Below are positions 51,877-60,862 of a stretch of DNA of 64,000 nt, piece after piece. The position numbers were made by a program, and so were the translations under genes. Each line of letters starts with the position of its first letter. The first letter of the stretch is position 1. Source of the DNA: Qipengyuania spongiae (GTDB lineage: Bacteria; Pseudomonadota; Alphaproteobacteria; Sphingomonadales; Sphingomonadaceae); contig NZ_CP092471.1 of assembly GCF_026168555.1 (NCBI RefSeq), forward strand, positions 1,002,501 to 1,066,500, written 5' to 3'. The notes below the pieces were generated by a model, which saw only the letters and a program-made list of their open reading frames with translations, was not told the DNA's origin and did no database searches.

Positions 51877-51948
51877 GGGGCGGGAAACACTTTCGGGGAC
51901 TGCTTGTTCAGGTTCGCTTTGCCAGCATTATCCGATAGGGGGCAAGCG

Positions 51949-53367
51949 ATGGATTTCACACATGACGTGATCGTGATCGGCGGCGGCGCCGGCGGGCTGA
52001 CGGCGGCCGGAGGCTGCGCGCTGTTCGGACTGAAAGTGGCGCTGATCGAAGGCCACAGGATGGGCGGCGAGTGCCTCAACAATGGCTGCGTACCGTCCAA
52101 GGCGCTGATCGCGGCCGCGCGGCGGGCCGGGGTGGCGCGAGAGGAAACGCGCTTCGGCGTCACTCTGTCAGCCCCCCGGATCGACTGGCGCGGCGTGCGC
52201 GGCCATGTCCGCCAGGCGATCGCCGATATCGAGCATCACGATTCGGTCGAGACCTTCGAAGAGATGGGCTGCGAGGTCGTGCTGGGCACGGCGCGGCTGA
52301 CGGGCAAGCACTCGGTCGAGGTCGGCGGGCGAACGCTGACGGCACCGCGCATCGTCCTTGCCACCGGGTCCGAACCGCTGGTGCCGCCGATCCCCGGGCT
52401 TGCCGACATTCCCTACCTCACCAACGAGAACCTGTTCGAGCTGGGCGAGCGGCCCGATCATCTGGTGGTGATCGGCGGCGGTCCGATCGGGATGGAGATG
52501 GCGCAGGCCTTCCGCCGGCTGGGCAGCGCGGTGACCGTGATCGAATCGGGCCGCGTGATGAGCCGCGACGATCCCGACAGTGTCGCCGTGATGGTCGATG
52601 CCCTGCGCGAGGAAGGCGTGCGCTTCGTGCGCGGCAAGGCGCTGCGGGTCGAAGGCGAGGCGGGCGGAGTGCGGGTCCATGTCGAGAGCGATCGGCCCGT
52701 CACCGGCACCCATCTGCTCGTCGCCACCGGCCGCAAGGCGCGGGTGGCTGGCTTCGGCGCGGAGGAGCTCGGGCTGGCGCTCGGCAAGAACGGTTTCGCG
52801 GTCGATGCTCGGCGGCGGACCAGCGTGCGTTCGATCTACGCCATCGGCGATTGCCGCGACGGCATTCGGCTGACCCATGTCTCGGGCTACGAAGGCTCGA
52901 ACGTCGCGCTGGAGATCGTCACCGGCCTGCCGACCAAGGTCGATTATTCGGCGCTCCCTTGGTGCACCTATACCGAGCCCGAGATCGCCCAGATCGGCAT
53001 GACCGAAGCCGATGCGCGCGCGAAGCATGGCGACGCCATCGCCGTGGTGCGCGAGGAATTTGGCGAGAACGAGCGCGCCGTCGCCGATGGTTCATGCATC
53101 GGGCACATGAAGATGGTCCTCAAGGGCAAGAAGGTGCTGGGCGTCAGTATCGTCGGCGCCCATGCGGGCGAATTGCTGCTGCCCTTCGCCCAGAGCATCA
53201 CCGGCAAGAGCTCGACCTTCGCGCTCGGCAGCGCGATCGTCGCCTATCCGACCCGCAGCGAGATTTCCAAGGCGGCGGCCTTTTCCGCCTGGGAGCCGAC
53301 GGTGTTCGGCGGATTGCCGAAGAAATACGCCGCGCTGGTCGCCCGGCTGCGACGGGCCCTCGCTTGA
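51949..53367 (+). CDS. Mercuric reductase-like FAD-dependent pyridine nucleotide-disulfide oxidoreductase
   Basis: This 472-residue flavoprotein has DVIVIGGGAGGLTAAGG (FAD), the redox-active disulfide GGECLNNGCVPSKAL, VVIGGGPIGMEMAQAFRRLG (NAD(P)H) and the dimerisation domain with TYTEPEIAQIGMTE. It lacks the N-terminal HMA domain and the C-terminal Cys pair of true MerA, so mercury reduction is doubtful. In arsenic clusters similar proteins may reduce thiol or arsenical disulfides. AGGGGG precedes the ATG 51949. A 4-nt TTGA overlap leads into the radical SAM gene. Confidence 0.9.
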   Translation: MDFTHDVIVIGGGAGGLTAAGGCALFGLKVALIEGHRMGGECLNNGCVPSKALIAAARRAGVAREETRFGVTLSAPRIDWRGVRGHVRQAIADIEHHDSVETFEEMGCEVVLGTARLTGKHSVEVGGRTLTAPRIVLATGSEPLVPPIPGLADIPYLTNENLFELGERPDHLVVIGGGPIGMEMAQAFRRLGSAVTVIESGRVMSRDDPDSVAVMVDALREEGVRFVRGKALRVEGEAGGVRVHVESDRPVTGTHLLVATGRKARVAGFGAEELGLALGKNGFAVDARRRTSVRSIYAIGDCRDGIRLTHVSGYEGSNVALEIVTGLPTKVDYSALPWCTYTEPEIAQIGMTEADARAKHGDAIAVVREEFGENERAVADGSCIGHMKMVLKGKKVLGVSIVGAHAGELLLPFAQSITGKSSTFALGSAIVAYPTRSEISKAAAFSAWEPTVFGGLPKKYAALVARLRRALA

Positions 53368-54350
53368 ACGCGCGCACGAAAAGCCGCAATGCGCCGCAGG
53401 ACCCATCGCCCTTCCGGGTCGAAGCCGCGCCGCTGCCGCGCGCGAAGTTTTCCGATCCGGAGCGGACCGCGGCGGGCGAACCGCGCGCCACGGTCCCGCT
53501 GACGCGGCTCGAGACGCTGTGGATCAACACCGGGACGCTGTGCAATCTCGCCTGTGCCACCTGTTATATCGAAAGCAGCCCGACCAACGATGCGCTGATC
53601 TACATTTCCGCCGCCGACGTCGCGGAATTTCTGAGGCAGGCCGGGAGGGCCGGAACGCGCGAGATCGGGTTCACCGGGGGCGAGCCCTTCATGAACCCCG
53701 ATTTCGTGCCCATGCTCGGCGACGCGCTGGAGGGCGGGTTCGATGCGCTGGTGCTGACCAACGCCATGCGGCCCATGCGGCGGCACGAGGAAGCGCTTCT
53801 TGCCCTGCGCGAACGGCATGGCGACCGACTGACCCTTCGCGTCAGTCTCGACCACCACACGCGCCAAGTGCACGAGGGCGAGCGAGGTTCGAACACATGG
53901 CAGGTGGCGATGGACGGCCTCCACTGGCTGAGCGAGGCCGGTTTCTCCCTCGCGGTCGCCGGGCGGCTGCTCCCGGGCGAGGGCGAGCCCGAGGCCCGCC
54001 GGGCCTACGCGGATCTGTTCGCGAAGGAAGGCATTGCCGTCGACGCGCTCGATCCGGCGCGGCTGGTCCTCTTTCCTGAAATGGACGAGACGAAGGACAT
54101 CGCGGAGATCACCACCGCGTGCTGGGACATTCTCGGCAAGTCGCCCGCCGACATCATGTGCACGACCAGCCGCATGGTCGTCCACCGCAAGGGCGAGGAG
54201 GCGCCCCGCGTCGCGGCCTGCACTCTGATCCCGCACGATCCGGGGTTCGACATGGGCGGCGATCTCGGGGAGGCCTCGCGCTCGGTCTCGCTCAACCACC
54301 CCCACTGCGCGCGCTTCTGCGTTCTGGGCGGGGCAAGCTGCTCCGCCTGA
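53364..54350 (+). CDS. Radical SAM protein of an arsenic-linked family
   Basis: This 328-residue protein has the cluster motif TLCNLACATCYIESSP (CxxxCxxC), which binds a 4Fe-4S cluster and SAM. IGFTGGEPFMNPDF is the SAM-binding GGE motif. The C-terminus holds NHPHCARFCVLGGASCSA, a Cys-rich end that could bind an auxiliary cluster. It differs from ArsS (TIGR04167), which has CNxxCxHCH. The TTG start overlaps the flavoprotein stop by 4 nt (TTGA), so they act together. Reaction is unknown. By context it may form a C-S or C-As bond in an organoarsenical. Confidence 0.85.
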   Translation: MNARTKSRNAPQDPSPFRVEAAPLPRAKFSDPERTAAGEPRATVPLTRLETLWINTGTLCNLACATCYIESSPTNDALIYISAADVAEFLRQAGRAGTREIGFTGGEPFMNPDFVPMLGDALEGGFDALVLTNAMRPMRRHEEALLALRERHGDRLTLRVSLDHHTRQVHEGERGSNTWQVAMDGLHWLSEAGFSLAVAGRLLPGEGEPEARRAYADLFAKEGIAVDALDPARLVLFPEMDETKDIAEITTACWDILGKSPADIMCTTSRMVVHRKGEEAPRVAACTLIPHDPGFDMGGDLGEASRSVSLNHPHCARFCVLGGASCSA

Positions 54351-54414
54351 TCTTGAGCAGTCCGATTTCGGAATGATTGGAGGACACTCCCGCCGTCCCG
54401 GACGTTAGGCGAAC

Positions 54415-54930
54415 ATGTTCTTCTCCGACACGCTCGCCGATCTCGTCGCCCGCGGCTTTATTCTTGCAGCCGTGGGGCTGGCCTGGGTGGTGCTCCTGAT
54501 CCGCATCAACGGGCTGCGCTCGCTGTCCAAGATGACGAATTTCGACTTCATCATGACCGTTGCCCTCGGCTCGCTGCTCGCCGGTGCGGCGCAGGCGACG
54601 ACATGGGAGCCCTTCGGACAAGCGCTGTCAGCGCAGGGCGCGCTGTTCTTCGTCCAGTGGCTTACGGCACGCATTCGCAAGAACTCGGACGCGTTCGAGA
54701 AACTGTCGCAGAACACGCCCGTATTGCTGATGCGGAACGGGGAATTCATCGAGGAGGCGCTGAAGCAAACCCGTGTTTCGAAAAGCGATGTCATCGCCAA
54801 GCTGCGGGAGGCGAATGTGCTCGATTACGCGCAAATCCGGGCCGTCGTGCTGGAGACGACCGGCGACGTATCGGTGCTGCATGGAGACAGCCTTCAGGAC
54901 GCCTTGCTGAAAGGCACGCAGGCGCCTTAG
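54415..54930 (+). CDS. DUF421 (YetF-like) membrane protein
   Basis: This 171-residue protein has three membrane helices in the first 80 residues, including LIRINGLRSLSKMTNFDFIMTVALGSLLA, the DUF421 hallmark. A soluble domain follows with PVLLMRNGEFIEEALKQTRVSKSDVIAKLREANV. Family function is unknown, with Bacillus YetF-like relatives in spore or cell-wall contexts. Stops of this gene and the queuosine transporter share TTAG. Confidence 0.85.
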   Translation: MFFSDTLADLVARGFILAAVGLAWVVLLIRINGLRSLSKMTNFDFIMTVALGSLLAGAAQATTWEPFGQALSAQGALFFVQWLTARIRKNSDAFEKLSQNTPVLLMRNGEFIEEALKQTRVSKSDVIAKLREANVLDYAQIRAVVLETTGDVSVLHGDSLQDALLKGTQAP

Positions 54931-55616
54931 CCGGGGCGCGAATCCAGCCGGCGGGCGAGCGCGACGCCGCCGGTGATCAGGAACGGGATCAGCACGATGC
55001 TGAGCGCGACCTTGGCGATGACCTGACCGACCAGCAGGTTGCCGATGTCGAATTCGCCATAGAAGGCCAGCGTCACGAAAATCACCGAATCGATCGCCTG
55101 GCTCAATGCGCTGGCGATGGCGCCGCGCACCATCAGGCCGATCGTGTTCGTCTCGCCGCTGCCGCGCAGACGAGAGAAGATCCACACATTGAGCAGCAGC
55201 GAAACCAGATAGGCGACCGGCCCCGCCGCCATGATCCGCGGGGTCTGCGACAGCACCGTCTCGAACGAAGTTAGATCGGCCGAGCGGAACTCGGCCATTT
55301 CGGGCGAAGCGGGCAGCGCCAGCACCAGGAAGATCAGCGCCGCCGAGATCGCCAGCGGCAGGAACCCCCACAACACCAGCTTGCGCGCCATTCGCTCGCC
55401 GTAGAGCTGAGCGATGGTGCTCGAGATCGCGACCAGCAGCAGGAACGAGAAGATGCCCGATTCGACCGCAAGATCGGTCGGCCATAGCTGCACCTGCTTG
55501 AAGGCGAGCACGCCCGCCAGCACCGTCATCCCGCCATAAAGCAGGATATAGACGAACAGGCCGCGGGGCATGGCGGCGGCGCGCATCATCGCGGTGTTTT
55601 CGGGCGTCTCGGTCAT
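54927..55616 (-). CDS. Queuosine precursor transporter (VUT/YhhQ family)
   Basis: This 229-residue protein has six membrane helices. LAFKQVQLWPTDLAVESGIFSFLLLVAISSTIAQLYGERMARK is the conserved N-terminal block. The helix 5 region SALSQAIDSVIFVTLAFYG carries the family D-S residues. YhhQ imports preQ0 and preQ1 for queuosine synthesis. The start ATG 55616 follows the divergent region of 124 nt shared with the nucleoside transporter. I saw no preQ1 riboswitch there. Confidence 0.88.
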   Translation of the reverse strand: MTETPENTAMMRAAAMPRGLFVYILLYGGMTVLAGVLAFKQVQLWPTDLAVESGIFSFLLLVAISSTIAQLYGERMARKLVLWGFLPLAISAALIFLVLALPASPEMAEFRSADLTSFETVLSQTPRIMAAGPVAYLVSLLLNVWIFSRLRGSGETNTIGLMVRGAIASALSQAIDSVIFVTLAFYGEFDIGNLLVGQVIAKVALSIVLIPFLITGGVALARRLDSRPG

Positions 55617-55638
55617 GGCGGGCCGGATTATTGCGCCA

Positions 55639-55694
55639 CACGCGAAAAGGGAAGCATCGCCTGTGGATGACGGTGAATTGACTCGCTTCGCGTG
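55639..55694. repeat. Inverted repeat in divergent promoter region
   Basis: CACGCGAA at 55639-55646 and TTCGCGTG at 55687-55694 are perfect complements separated by 40 nt. They flank the likely promoters of two divergently read transporters for nucleobase-related substrates. They could be operator half-sites for one regulator, but chance is possible for 8 bp. Confidence 0.35.
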
Positions 55695-55740
55695 AAACGG
55701 GAAAGAGCGCCAATCCTCGAGGGGTCGGGAACACCAAAGA

Positions 55741-57063
55741 ATGCCGCCAATCGTCATGAGCCTGATCGGGATCCTCGCGATCCTGTTCATCGCTTTTCTG
55801 CTCTCCACCGGCCGCCGGCGCATCCGCCTGCGAGTCGTCGCCGCGGCGTTCGCGCTTCAGGCGCTAATGGCCTTCCTGGTCCTTGCGACCAGCGGGGGGC
55901 GGCTGGTGATCCAGACGATGTCCGACGGGGTCGCCGCGCTGCTTTCCTACGCGGATCAGGGCACGGCCTTCCTGTTCGGCGCATCGGAGAACAACCCGCT
56001 GGCGAACACCTTCGCGCTCGCCGCGCTGCCGGTGATCATTTTCTTCGCGGCGCTGGTCTCGATCCTCTACCATCTCGGCATAATGCAGCGCGTAGTGCGC
56101 TGGGTGGGCGGGGCGATCGGCTGGGTGACCGGCATTTCCAAGGTAGAAAGCCTCGGCGCGGCGGCCAATATTTTCGTCGGCCAGTCGGAAAGTCCGCTGG
56201 TGGTGCGCCCGTATCTCGCCGCGCTCGCGCCCAGCCGGCTGTTCACGCTGATGACGGTGGGCATGGCGGGGGTCGCCGGCACGATCCTCGCCGCCTATGC
56301 TGGATTGCTGGGGCCGGCTTACCTCCCCTTCCTGCTGGCCGCGGCCTTCATGTCGGCGCCCGGCGGCATCCTTATGGCCAAGATCATCATGCCCGACGAT
56401 GGCGAGCCTTCGCCCGAGGCCGAGGGCGAGCTGTCGCTTCCCGTCACCCGCATCAGCGGCGACGGCCCTGCCGCCATCACCGAGGGTGATAGGCCGCACG
56501 AGGTCGAAGTCGCCGAGACCTTCGAGGAAGGGCATCGCCCGGCCAATGTGATCGAGGCGGCGGCGCAGGGCGCGCAGACCGGCGTCAAGCTGGCCGTGGC
56601 GGTCGGCGCCATGGTGCTCGCTTTCGTGGCGTTGGTCGCGCTGGCAAACGGGCTGCTGGGCGTGGTCGGCGGGGTGTTCGGCTACGAGGAACTGAGCTTC
56701 CAGATGGTGCTCGGCTGGGTCTTCGCGCCGGTCATGTTCCTGATCGGCATTCCCGAATGGAGCCAGGCGCAGATGGCGGGCGGGCTGTTCGGCACGAAGA
56801 TCGTGCTCAACGAATTCGTCGCCTTCATCGAACTGGGCGGGCTCGATGCCGGGACTCTGCCGGCGCGCAGCCAGGCGATCGTCACCTTCGCCCTGTGCGG
56901 TTTCGCGAACTTCTCCTCGATCGCGATCCAGATGGCGGTCACGGGCGGCTTGGCACCGAACCAGCGCCCGGTTATTGCACGGCTCGGCCTGCGCGCGCTG
57001 GCGGCGGGTTCGCTGGCGAACCTGATGAGCGCCGCGCTGGCCGGCCTGTTCCTCCCCTATTGA
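55741..57063 (+). CDS. Concentrative nucleoside transporter (CNT family)
   Basis: This 440-residue protein has about ten membrane helices. The conserved blocks are [22 protein letters not shown], in which GQSESP binds nucleoside, and [16 protein letters not shown], the EFVAF motif near the C-terminus. It imports nucleosides with H+ or Na+ across the inner membrane. An inserted acidic loop (residues about 220-270, [13 protein letters not shown] to [11 protein letters not shown]) is longer than in E. coli NupC. It begins 125 nt from the queuosine transporter start. Confidence 0.92.
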   Translation: MPPIVMSLIGILAILFIAFLLSTGRRRIRLRVVAAAFALQALMAFLVLATSGGRLVIQTMSDGVAALLSYADQGTAFLFGASENNPLANTFALAALPVIIFFAALVSILYHLGIMQRVVRWVGGAIGWVTGISKVESLGAAANIFVGQSESPLVVRPYLAALAPSRLFTLMTVGMAGVAGTILAAYAGLLGPAYLPFLLAAAFMSAPGGILMAKIIMPDDGEPSPEAEGELSLPVTRISGDGPAAITEGDRPHEVEVAETFEEGHRPANVIEAAAQGAQTGVKLAVAVGAMVLAFVALVALANGLLGVVGGVFGYEELSFQMVLGWVFAPVMFLIGIPEWSQAQMAGGLFGTKIVLNEFVAFIELGGLDAGTLPARSQAIVTFALCGFANFSSIAIQMAVTGGLAPNQRPVIARLGLRALAAGSLANLMSAALAGLFLPY

Positions 57064-57073
57064 GCGCCTGCCC

Positions 57074-58003
57074 ATGTCCGACATCGCTTCCGTCTCCATC
57101 GCCCGCCCGCTCGAGGACGTTGCCGACGAACTCGGCCGCAGCTTCGAGGAATACGGCTTCGCCGTCATCCGCGACCACGGCATCCCGCAGGACCTAATCG
57201 ATCGGGCCGAGAAACTCTCGCGCGAATTCTTTGCCCTGCCGGACGAGACGAAGCGCCGGTACAAGCTCGAAGGTGGGGGCGGCGCGCGCGGCTACACCCC
57301 TTTCGGCACGGAAAAGGCGAAGGATGCCGAAGTCCACGATCTCAAGGAGTTCTGGCATGTCGGGCGCGAGCTGCCCGAGGGCCACGCACTCGCCGAATAC
57401 ATGGCACCGAACGTCTGGCCTGCGGAAGTGGACGGTTTTCGTGCGACTTTCACCGAACTTTACGCAGCTTTCGACGCTGCGGGCCTGCGCGTTCTGGAAG
57501 CGATCGCCCTCCATCTCGGCTTGCCGCGCGACTTCTTCGCCGCCACGGTCGAGGACGGCAATTCGGTGATGCGCCTGCTGCGCTATCCCCCGCTTGAAGG
57601 AGAACGCGCCGAGGGCGCGATCCGCGCTGCGGCCCATGGCGACATCAACACCATCACCCTGCTGCTTGGCGCTGAGGAGGCAGGGCTTGAGCTGCTGACC
57701 ACCGACGGCGAGTGGAAACCCGTCGCTCCGCCGCAGGGCGCGCTGGTGATCAATATCGGCGACATGCTGGAACGGCTCACGAATGGCCGCCTGCGCTCGA
57801 CCAAGCACCGGGTCGTCAATCCCAAGGGAAAGGCGGCCTACCGGGCGCGCTATTCCATGCCGTTTTTCCTGCATTTCCGGCCCGACTACGTGATCGAGAC
57901 GCTGCCCTCCTGCGTCGACCCGGCGCATCCGGCCGACCACCCCGCGCCGATTTCGAGCCACGATTTCCTCATGCAACGCCTGCGCGAGATCAACCTCGCC
58001 TGA
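57074..58003 (+). CDS. Isopenicillin N synthase-like 2OG-Fe(II) oxygenase
   Basis: This 309-residue protein has the double-stranded beta-helix fold. HGDINTITLLL holds the HxD iron ligands, STKHRVV the second His, and RYSMPFFLHF the Arg-x-Ser that binds 2-oxoglutarate. The N-terminal FAVIRDHGIPQDLIDRA block is shared with plant-type oxygenases. The substrate is unknown. It starts 10 nt after the CNT gene and may be cotranscribed with it. Its stop is 13 nt from the convergent hybrid kinase stop. Confidence 0.9.
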   Translation: MSDIASVSIARPLEDVADELGRSFEEYGFAVIRDHGIPQDLIDRAEKLSREFFALPDETKRRYKLEGGGGARGYTPFGTEKAKDAEVHDLKEFWHVGRELPEGHALAEYMAPNVWPAEVDGFRATFTELYAAFDAAGLRVLEAIALHLGLPRDFFAATVEDGNSVMRLLRYPPLEGERAEGAIRAAAHGDINTITLLLGAEEAGLELLTTDGEWKPVAPPQGALVINIGDMLERLTNGRLRSTKHRVVNPKGKAAYRARYSMPFFLHFRPDYVIETLPSCVDPAHPADHPAPISSHDFLMQRLREINLA

Positions 58004-58016
58004 GCCGAGAACGGCG

Positions 58017-60791
58017 TCACGCCGCTTCCAGCAGCTGCTTCGCCAGTCGACGGCGCAGCGATCTTCCCGCCCCCGACCGGAGTGCATGCTCTAGGAGAGC
58101 GGCATGCTGGCCCAGCTCGTTCTCGCCGAACATGCCGGCACTGCCCGCCAGCTTGCGCATGATGCCGGCGATTTCGCGCGTGCGATCGGGCCGGAGCTCA
58201 CCGTCGGAAAGCGCTTCTCGTGCGGCGTCCAGAGCCCGTTGGCGCCGTTCGCGCCAAAGTGCCTCAACTCTCGCGGTGCCGCGAGGATCGTCGCGATCTT
58301 CCCCGACGATCCGGTGCGGTAGCCAGCGATTGAGCACAGCACTCAATTCCCCGAACACCACGGGCTTTGCGAGATGGCCCTGCATCCCCGCCTTGCGGGC
58401 CGCCGAAAGTTGGTCGGCATGGATATTCGCGGTCACGGCGATGACTGGCAGGTGTTCCCGGCTCAACCCAGCGATGCGGATCGCGCGCGTCGCCTCATAG
58501 CCATCGCAAGCAGGCATTTGGAGGTCCATGAGCACAAGATCGTAGGGGCGCTCCGCATGCTCGGCATCCAGCACCAGATCGACCCCCTCGTTCCCGTCGC
58601 GCGCCGTATCGACTGTCAGATTGTAGGTCGCGAGCATCTTGCGGATCATGGCGCGGTCGATATCGTGATCTTCCACCAGGAGGACGCGTCCCTGTCCGTT
58701 CGCGCGATATTCCGGGTCGATCAGATGTTGCCGTCTCTCGGCCCTCTGCGCGACCTTTGCGGGGCGATAAGGCAGCCGGAGCCGGAAGCAAGACCCGAGG
58801 CCGGGTGCGCTTTCCGTCTCGATAGTTCCACCCAGGCGTTCCGCAAGCTGTCGCGATATGGTCAGGCCCAGACCGCTGCCGCCATGATGGCGCAGGGTTT
58901 TGCCGTCTGCCCGGGCGAAGGGATCGAAAGTGTCCTCCAATTGCTCCTCCGCTCGACCGTCACCGGTGTCGGTGATGCTCACCACGTAAGTGTCGCCAAG
59001 GAAGTCCAGAGAAACGCCGATCCCCCCTTTGGCGGTGAATCGGATAGCGTTGGAGAGCAGATTGCCGACGATCTGATGAAGTCTCAGCGGATCCGTCAAT
59101 GCGTTCGCGGGCATGTTCGGGTCCAGCGCAACGGTCAGTTCCAATCCCTTCTCGTCGATCGACGCGCGATGAAGACTGATGCATTCTTCCAGCACCCGCC
59201 TGATGTTCACCGCCCTTTCCGATATGGTGACCTCTCCCGTTTCGATCTTTGAGATATCGAGAATGTCGTTGAGCACAGCCATCATCGAGCGCCCCGAATG
59301 GGCGATGAAGTTGGCATAGCGAGCCAGGTCGGGCGACAGGTCGGATCTTTGAAGCAGCTCGGCAAAACCGACCACTCCATTCATCGGTGTGCGAATCTCA
59401 TGACTCATTTCGGCGAGGAACCGGGATTTCGCGCGGTCCGCCTCTTCTGCGCGCTGGCGGGCATCGCTGAGTTGCCGTTCCAGCCTCACCCGATCGCTGA
59501 CGTCGCGGGCGCAAACGACCACTCCGTCGGCTCTCCCGGTGTGGACATCCCGAGCGATCACGCAATCGGCCTCGATATGAACCGCCTGTCCTTCGCCATC
59601 GTCTCTGGGCCGACGGTAGACAATTCTTTCGGTCTCGGTTTCGCCGCGCGAAAGGCGTCCCTCGGCGTCCGCGATCAGCGCGATGGCTTCCGGATGGATC
59701 ACTTCGCTCATGCGTGTGCCGACCAGACTTTCCGGCGTGCAGCCCAGCACTTTCTTCACCGAAGGCGAACCATAGGTGCATTTGCCATCGAGATCGTAGT
59801 GCAGGATCGCATCGGTAACGTTGTCCGCCAGCAGCGCCAAGCGTTGTCTTTCCCCGGCCAGCTCGGCCGTAAGCCTGCCGCGCGCGTGCAACGTTGCCGC
59901 AATCGGCAGACCGCAGAGGAAGGTCGAGGCGAGAAACCCCTCGAGGATCACCGTAACCGTGTCCGCGGGATATTCGACCAGATGCATCGGCCCTCGACCC
60001 ATGCTGGTGTGAACGATGGCGATCGAGGCGACCGTGAGTGTGGAGAATGCGGTGCCCACGCTGCCGAGTCGAAAAGCATGGATAATCACCACCGGAGGCA
60101 CGAGGAAAAGGAGCGGGAAACGGTTCTGGCTGAACACAGCCCAGGTGACCGCCCCGCCGGACAGGTTGAGGATCAGCCATTCGACCGTTTCAGCGCGGCT
60201 CGGCCTGCGCGGATTTCGGAAAGCGTCGGCAAAGATCAGGCTTGCCGGCGCGATGATTGCCATGGCGAGAGCATCGGAGGCCGCCCATCGCGCGAGCTGG
60301 CTGATCGGTTCCGGGTCCATCGTGCTGATCCCGAGGCCTACGATCAAAGTGGACAAAGCAGGCGCGCACAGCACTGCGGCGAAGATGAAGCGCAGAAGAT
60401 CGGAGATGTCGCGCATATCCGGTCGCAGCCCGGTCAGCCGCCGCGTCAGAAGGCAGGCGGCGAGGATTTCGATCCCGTTTGCCAAGGCGAAGACGCCTGC
60501 TTTGGCCAGAGGATCCTCGTGAAGAAGATTGGCGGTGAAGGTTCCGATGGACAGCGCAAGAATGAAAGGACCGAGGCGTTCCTCCGGTGCGCGCAGGAGG
60601 TAGGCGACCGCCAGTGCATTTGGCAGCCATACCGCCGCCAGGGGGCCGCCATGCCGCGAAAGCTCGCTGCTGAGATAGGCAAGTAGGCCGAAGAACGATC
60701 CGGCAACGACGAGCCGGAACGCGGAAGGCAGCACTCCGTTCAAAACACGGATCTGGGCGGGTGGCTGTAAGTCTTGCACGGTTCCGCGCAT
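58017..60791 (-). CDS. MASE1 hybrid sensor histidine kinase with receiver and degenerate Hpt domain
   Basis: This 924-residue protein has an N-terminal MASE1 membrane sensor (about 20-305), a PAS domain (about 320-440), HisKA with His464 in EMSHEIRTPMNG, HATPase_c with SITDTGDGR and GGSGLGLTI, a receiver with Asp756 in LVLMDLQMP and Lys809, and a C-terminal Hpt-like bundle. The Hpt motif is IMRKLAGSAGMFG: Arg879 stands where the phosphorylated His is expected, encoded by CGC at 58155-58157. The Hpt end therefore cannot relay phosphate by itself. The signal sensed is unknown. The gene is monocistronic. Confidence 0.93.
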   Translation of the reverse strand: MRGTVQDLQPPAQIRVLNGVLPSAFRLVVAGSFFGLLAYLSSELSRHGGPLAAVWLPNALAVAYLLRAPEERLGPFILALSIGTFTANLLHEDPLAKAGVFALANGIEILAACLLTRRLTGLRPDMRDISDLLRFIFAAVLCAPALSTLIVGLGISTMDPEPISQLARWAASDALAMAIIAPASLIFADAFRNPRRPSRAETVEWLILNLSGGAVTWAVFSQNRFPLLFLVPPVVIIHAFRLGSVGTAFSTLTVASIAIVHTSMGRGPMHLVEYPADTVTVILEGFLASTFLCGLPIAATLHARGRLTAELAGERQRLALLADNVTDAILHYDLDGKCTYGSPSVKKVLGCTPESLVGTRMSEVIHPEAIALIADAEGRLSRGETETERIVYRRPRDDGEGQAVHIEADCVIARDVHTGRADGVVVCARDVSDRVRLERQLSDARQRAEEADRAKSRFLAEMSHEIRTPMNGVVGFAELLQRSDLSPDLARYANFIAHSGRSMMAVLNDILDISKIETGEVTISERAVNIRRVLEECISLHRASIDEKGLELTVALDPNMPANALTDPLRLHQIVGNLLSNAIRFTAKGGIGVSLDFLGDTYVVSITDTGDGRAEEQLEDTFDPFARADGKTLRHHGGSGLGLTISRQLAERLGGTIETESAPGLGSCFRLRLPYRPAKVAQRAERRQHLIDPEYRANGQGRVLLVEDHDIDRAMIRKMLATYNLTVDTARDGNEGVDLVLDAEHAERPYDLVLMDLQMPACDGYEATRAIRIAGLSREHLPVIAVTANIHADQLSAARKAGMQGHLAKPVVFGELSAVLNRWLPHRIVGEDRDDPRGTARVEALWRERRQRALDAAREALSDGELRPDRTREIAGIMRKLAGSAGMFGENELGQHAALLEHALRSGAGRSLRRRLAKQLLEAA

Positions 60792-60862
60792 AGGAGGCGC
60801 GGGTATACAGGCGATCAGCAGAGATGCGCTAAATTGGTCGGAAACGGAGATTGAAGGGCGAA

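Noticed and set aside
51949..53367. True mercuric reductase MerA
   Set aside because: The redox disulfide is present, but the N-terminal HMA domain and C-terminal Cys pair for Hg2+ are absent, and no merR, merT or merP lies near.
55617..55740. preQ1 riboswitch before the queuosine precursor transporter
   Set aside because: The region lacks a preQ1-I aptamer pattern and an A-rich tail. Only the inverted repeat listed is seen.
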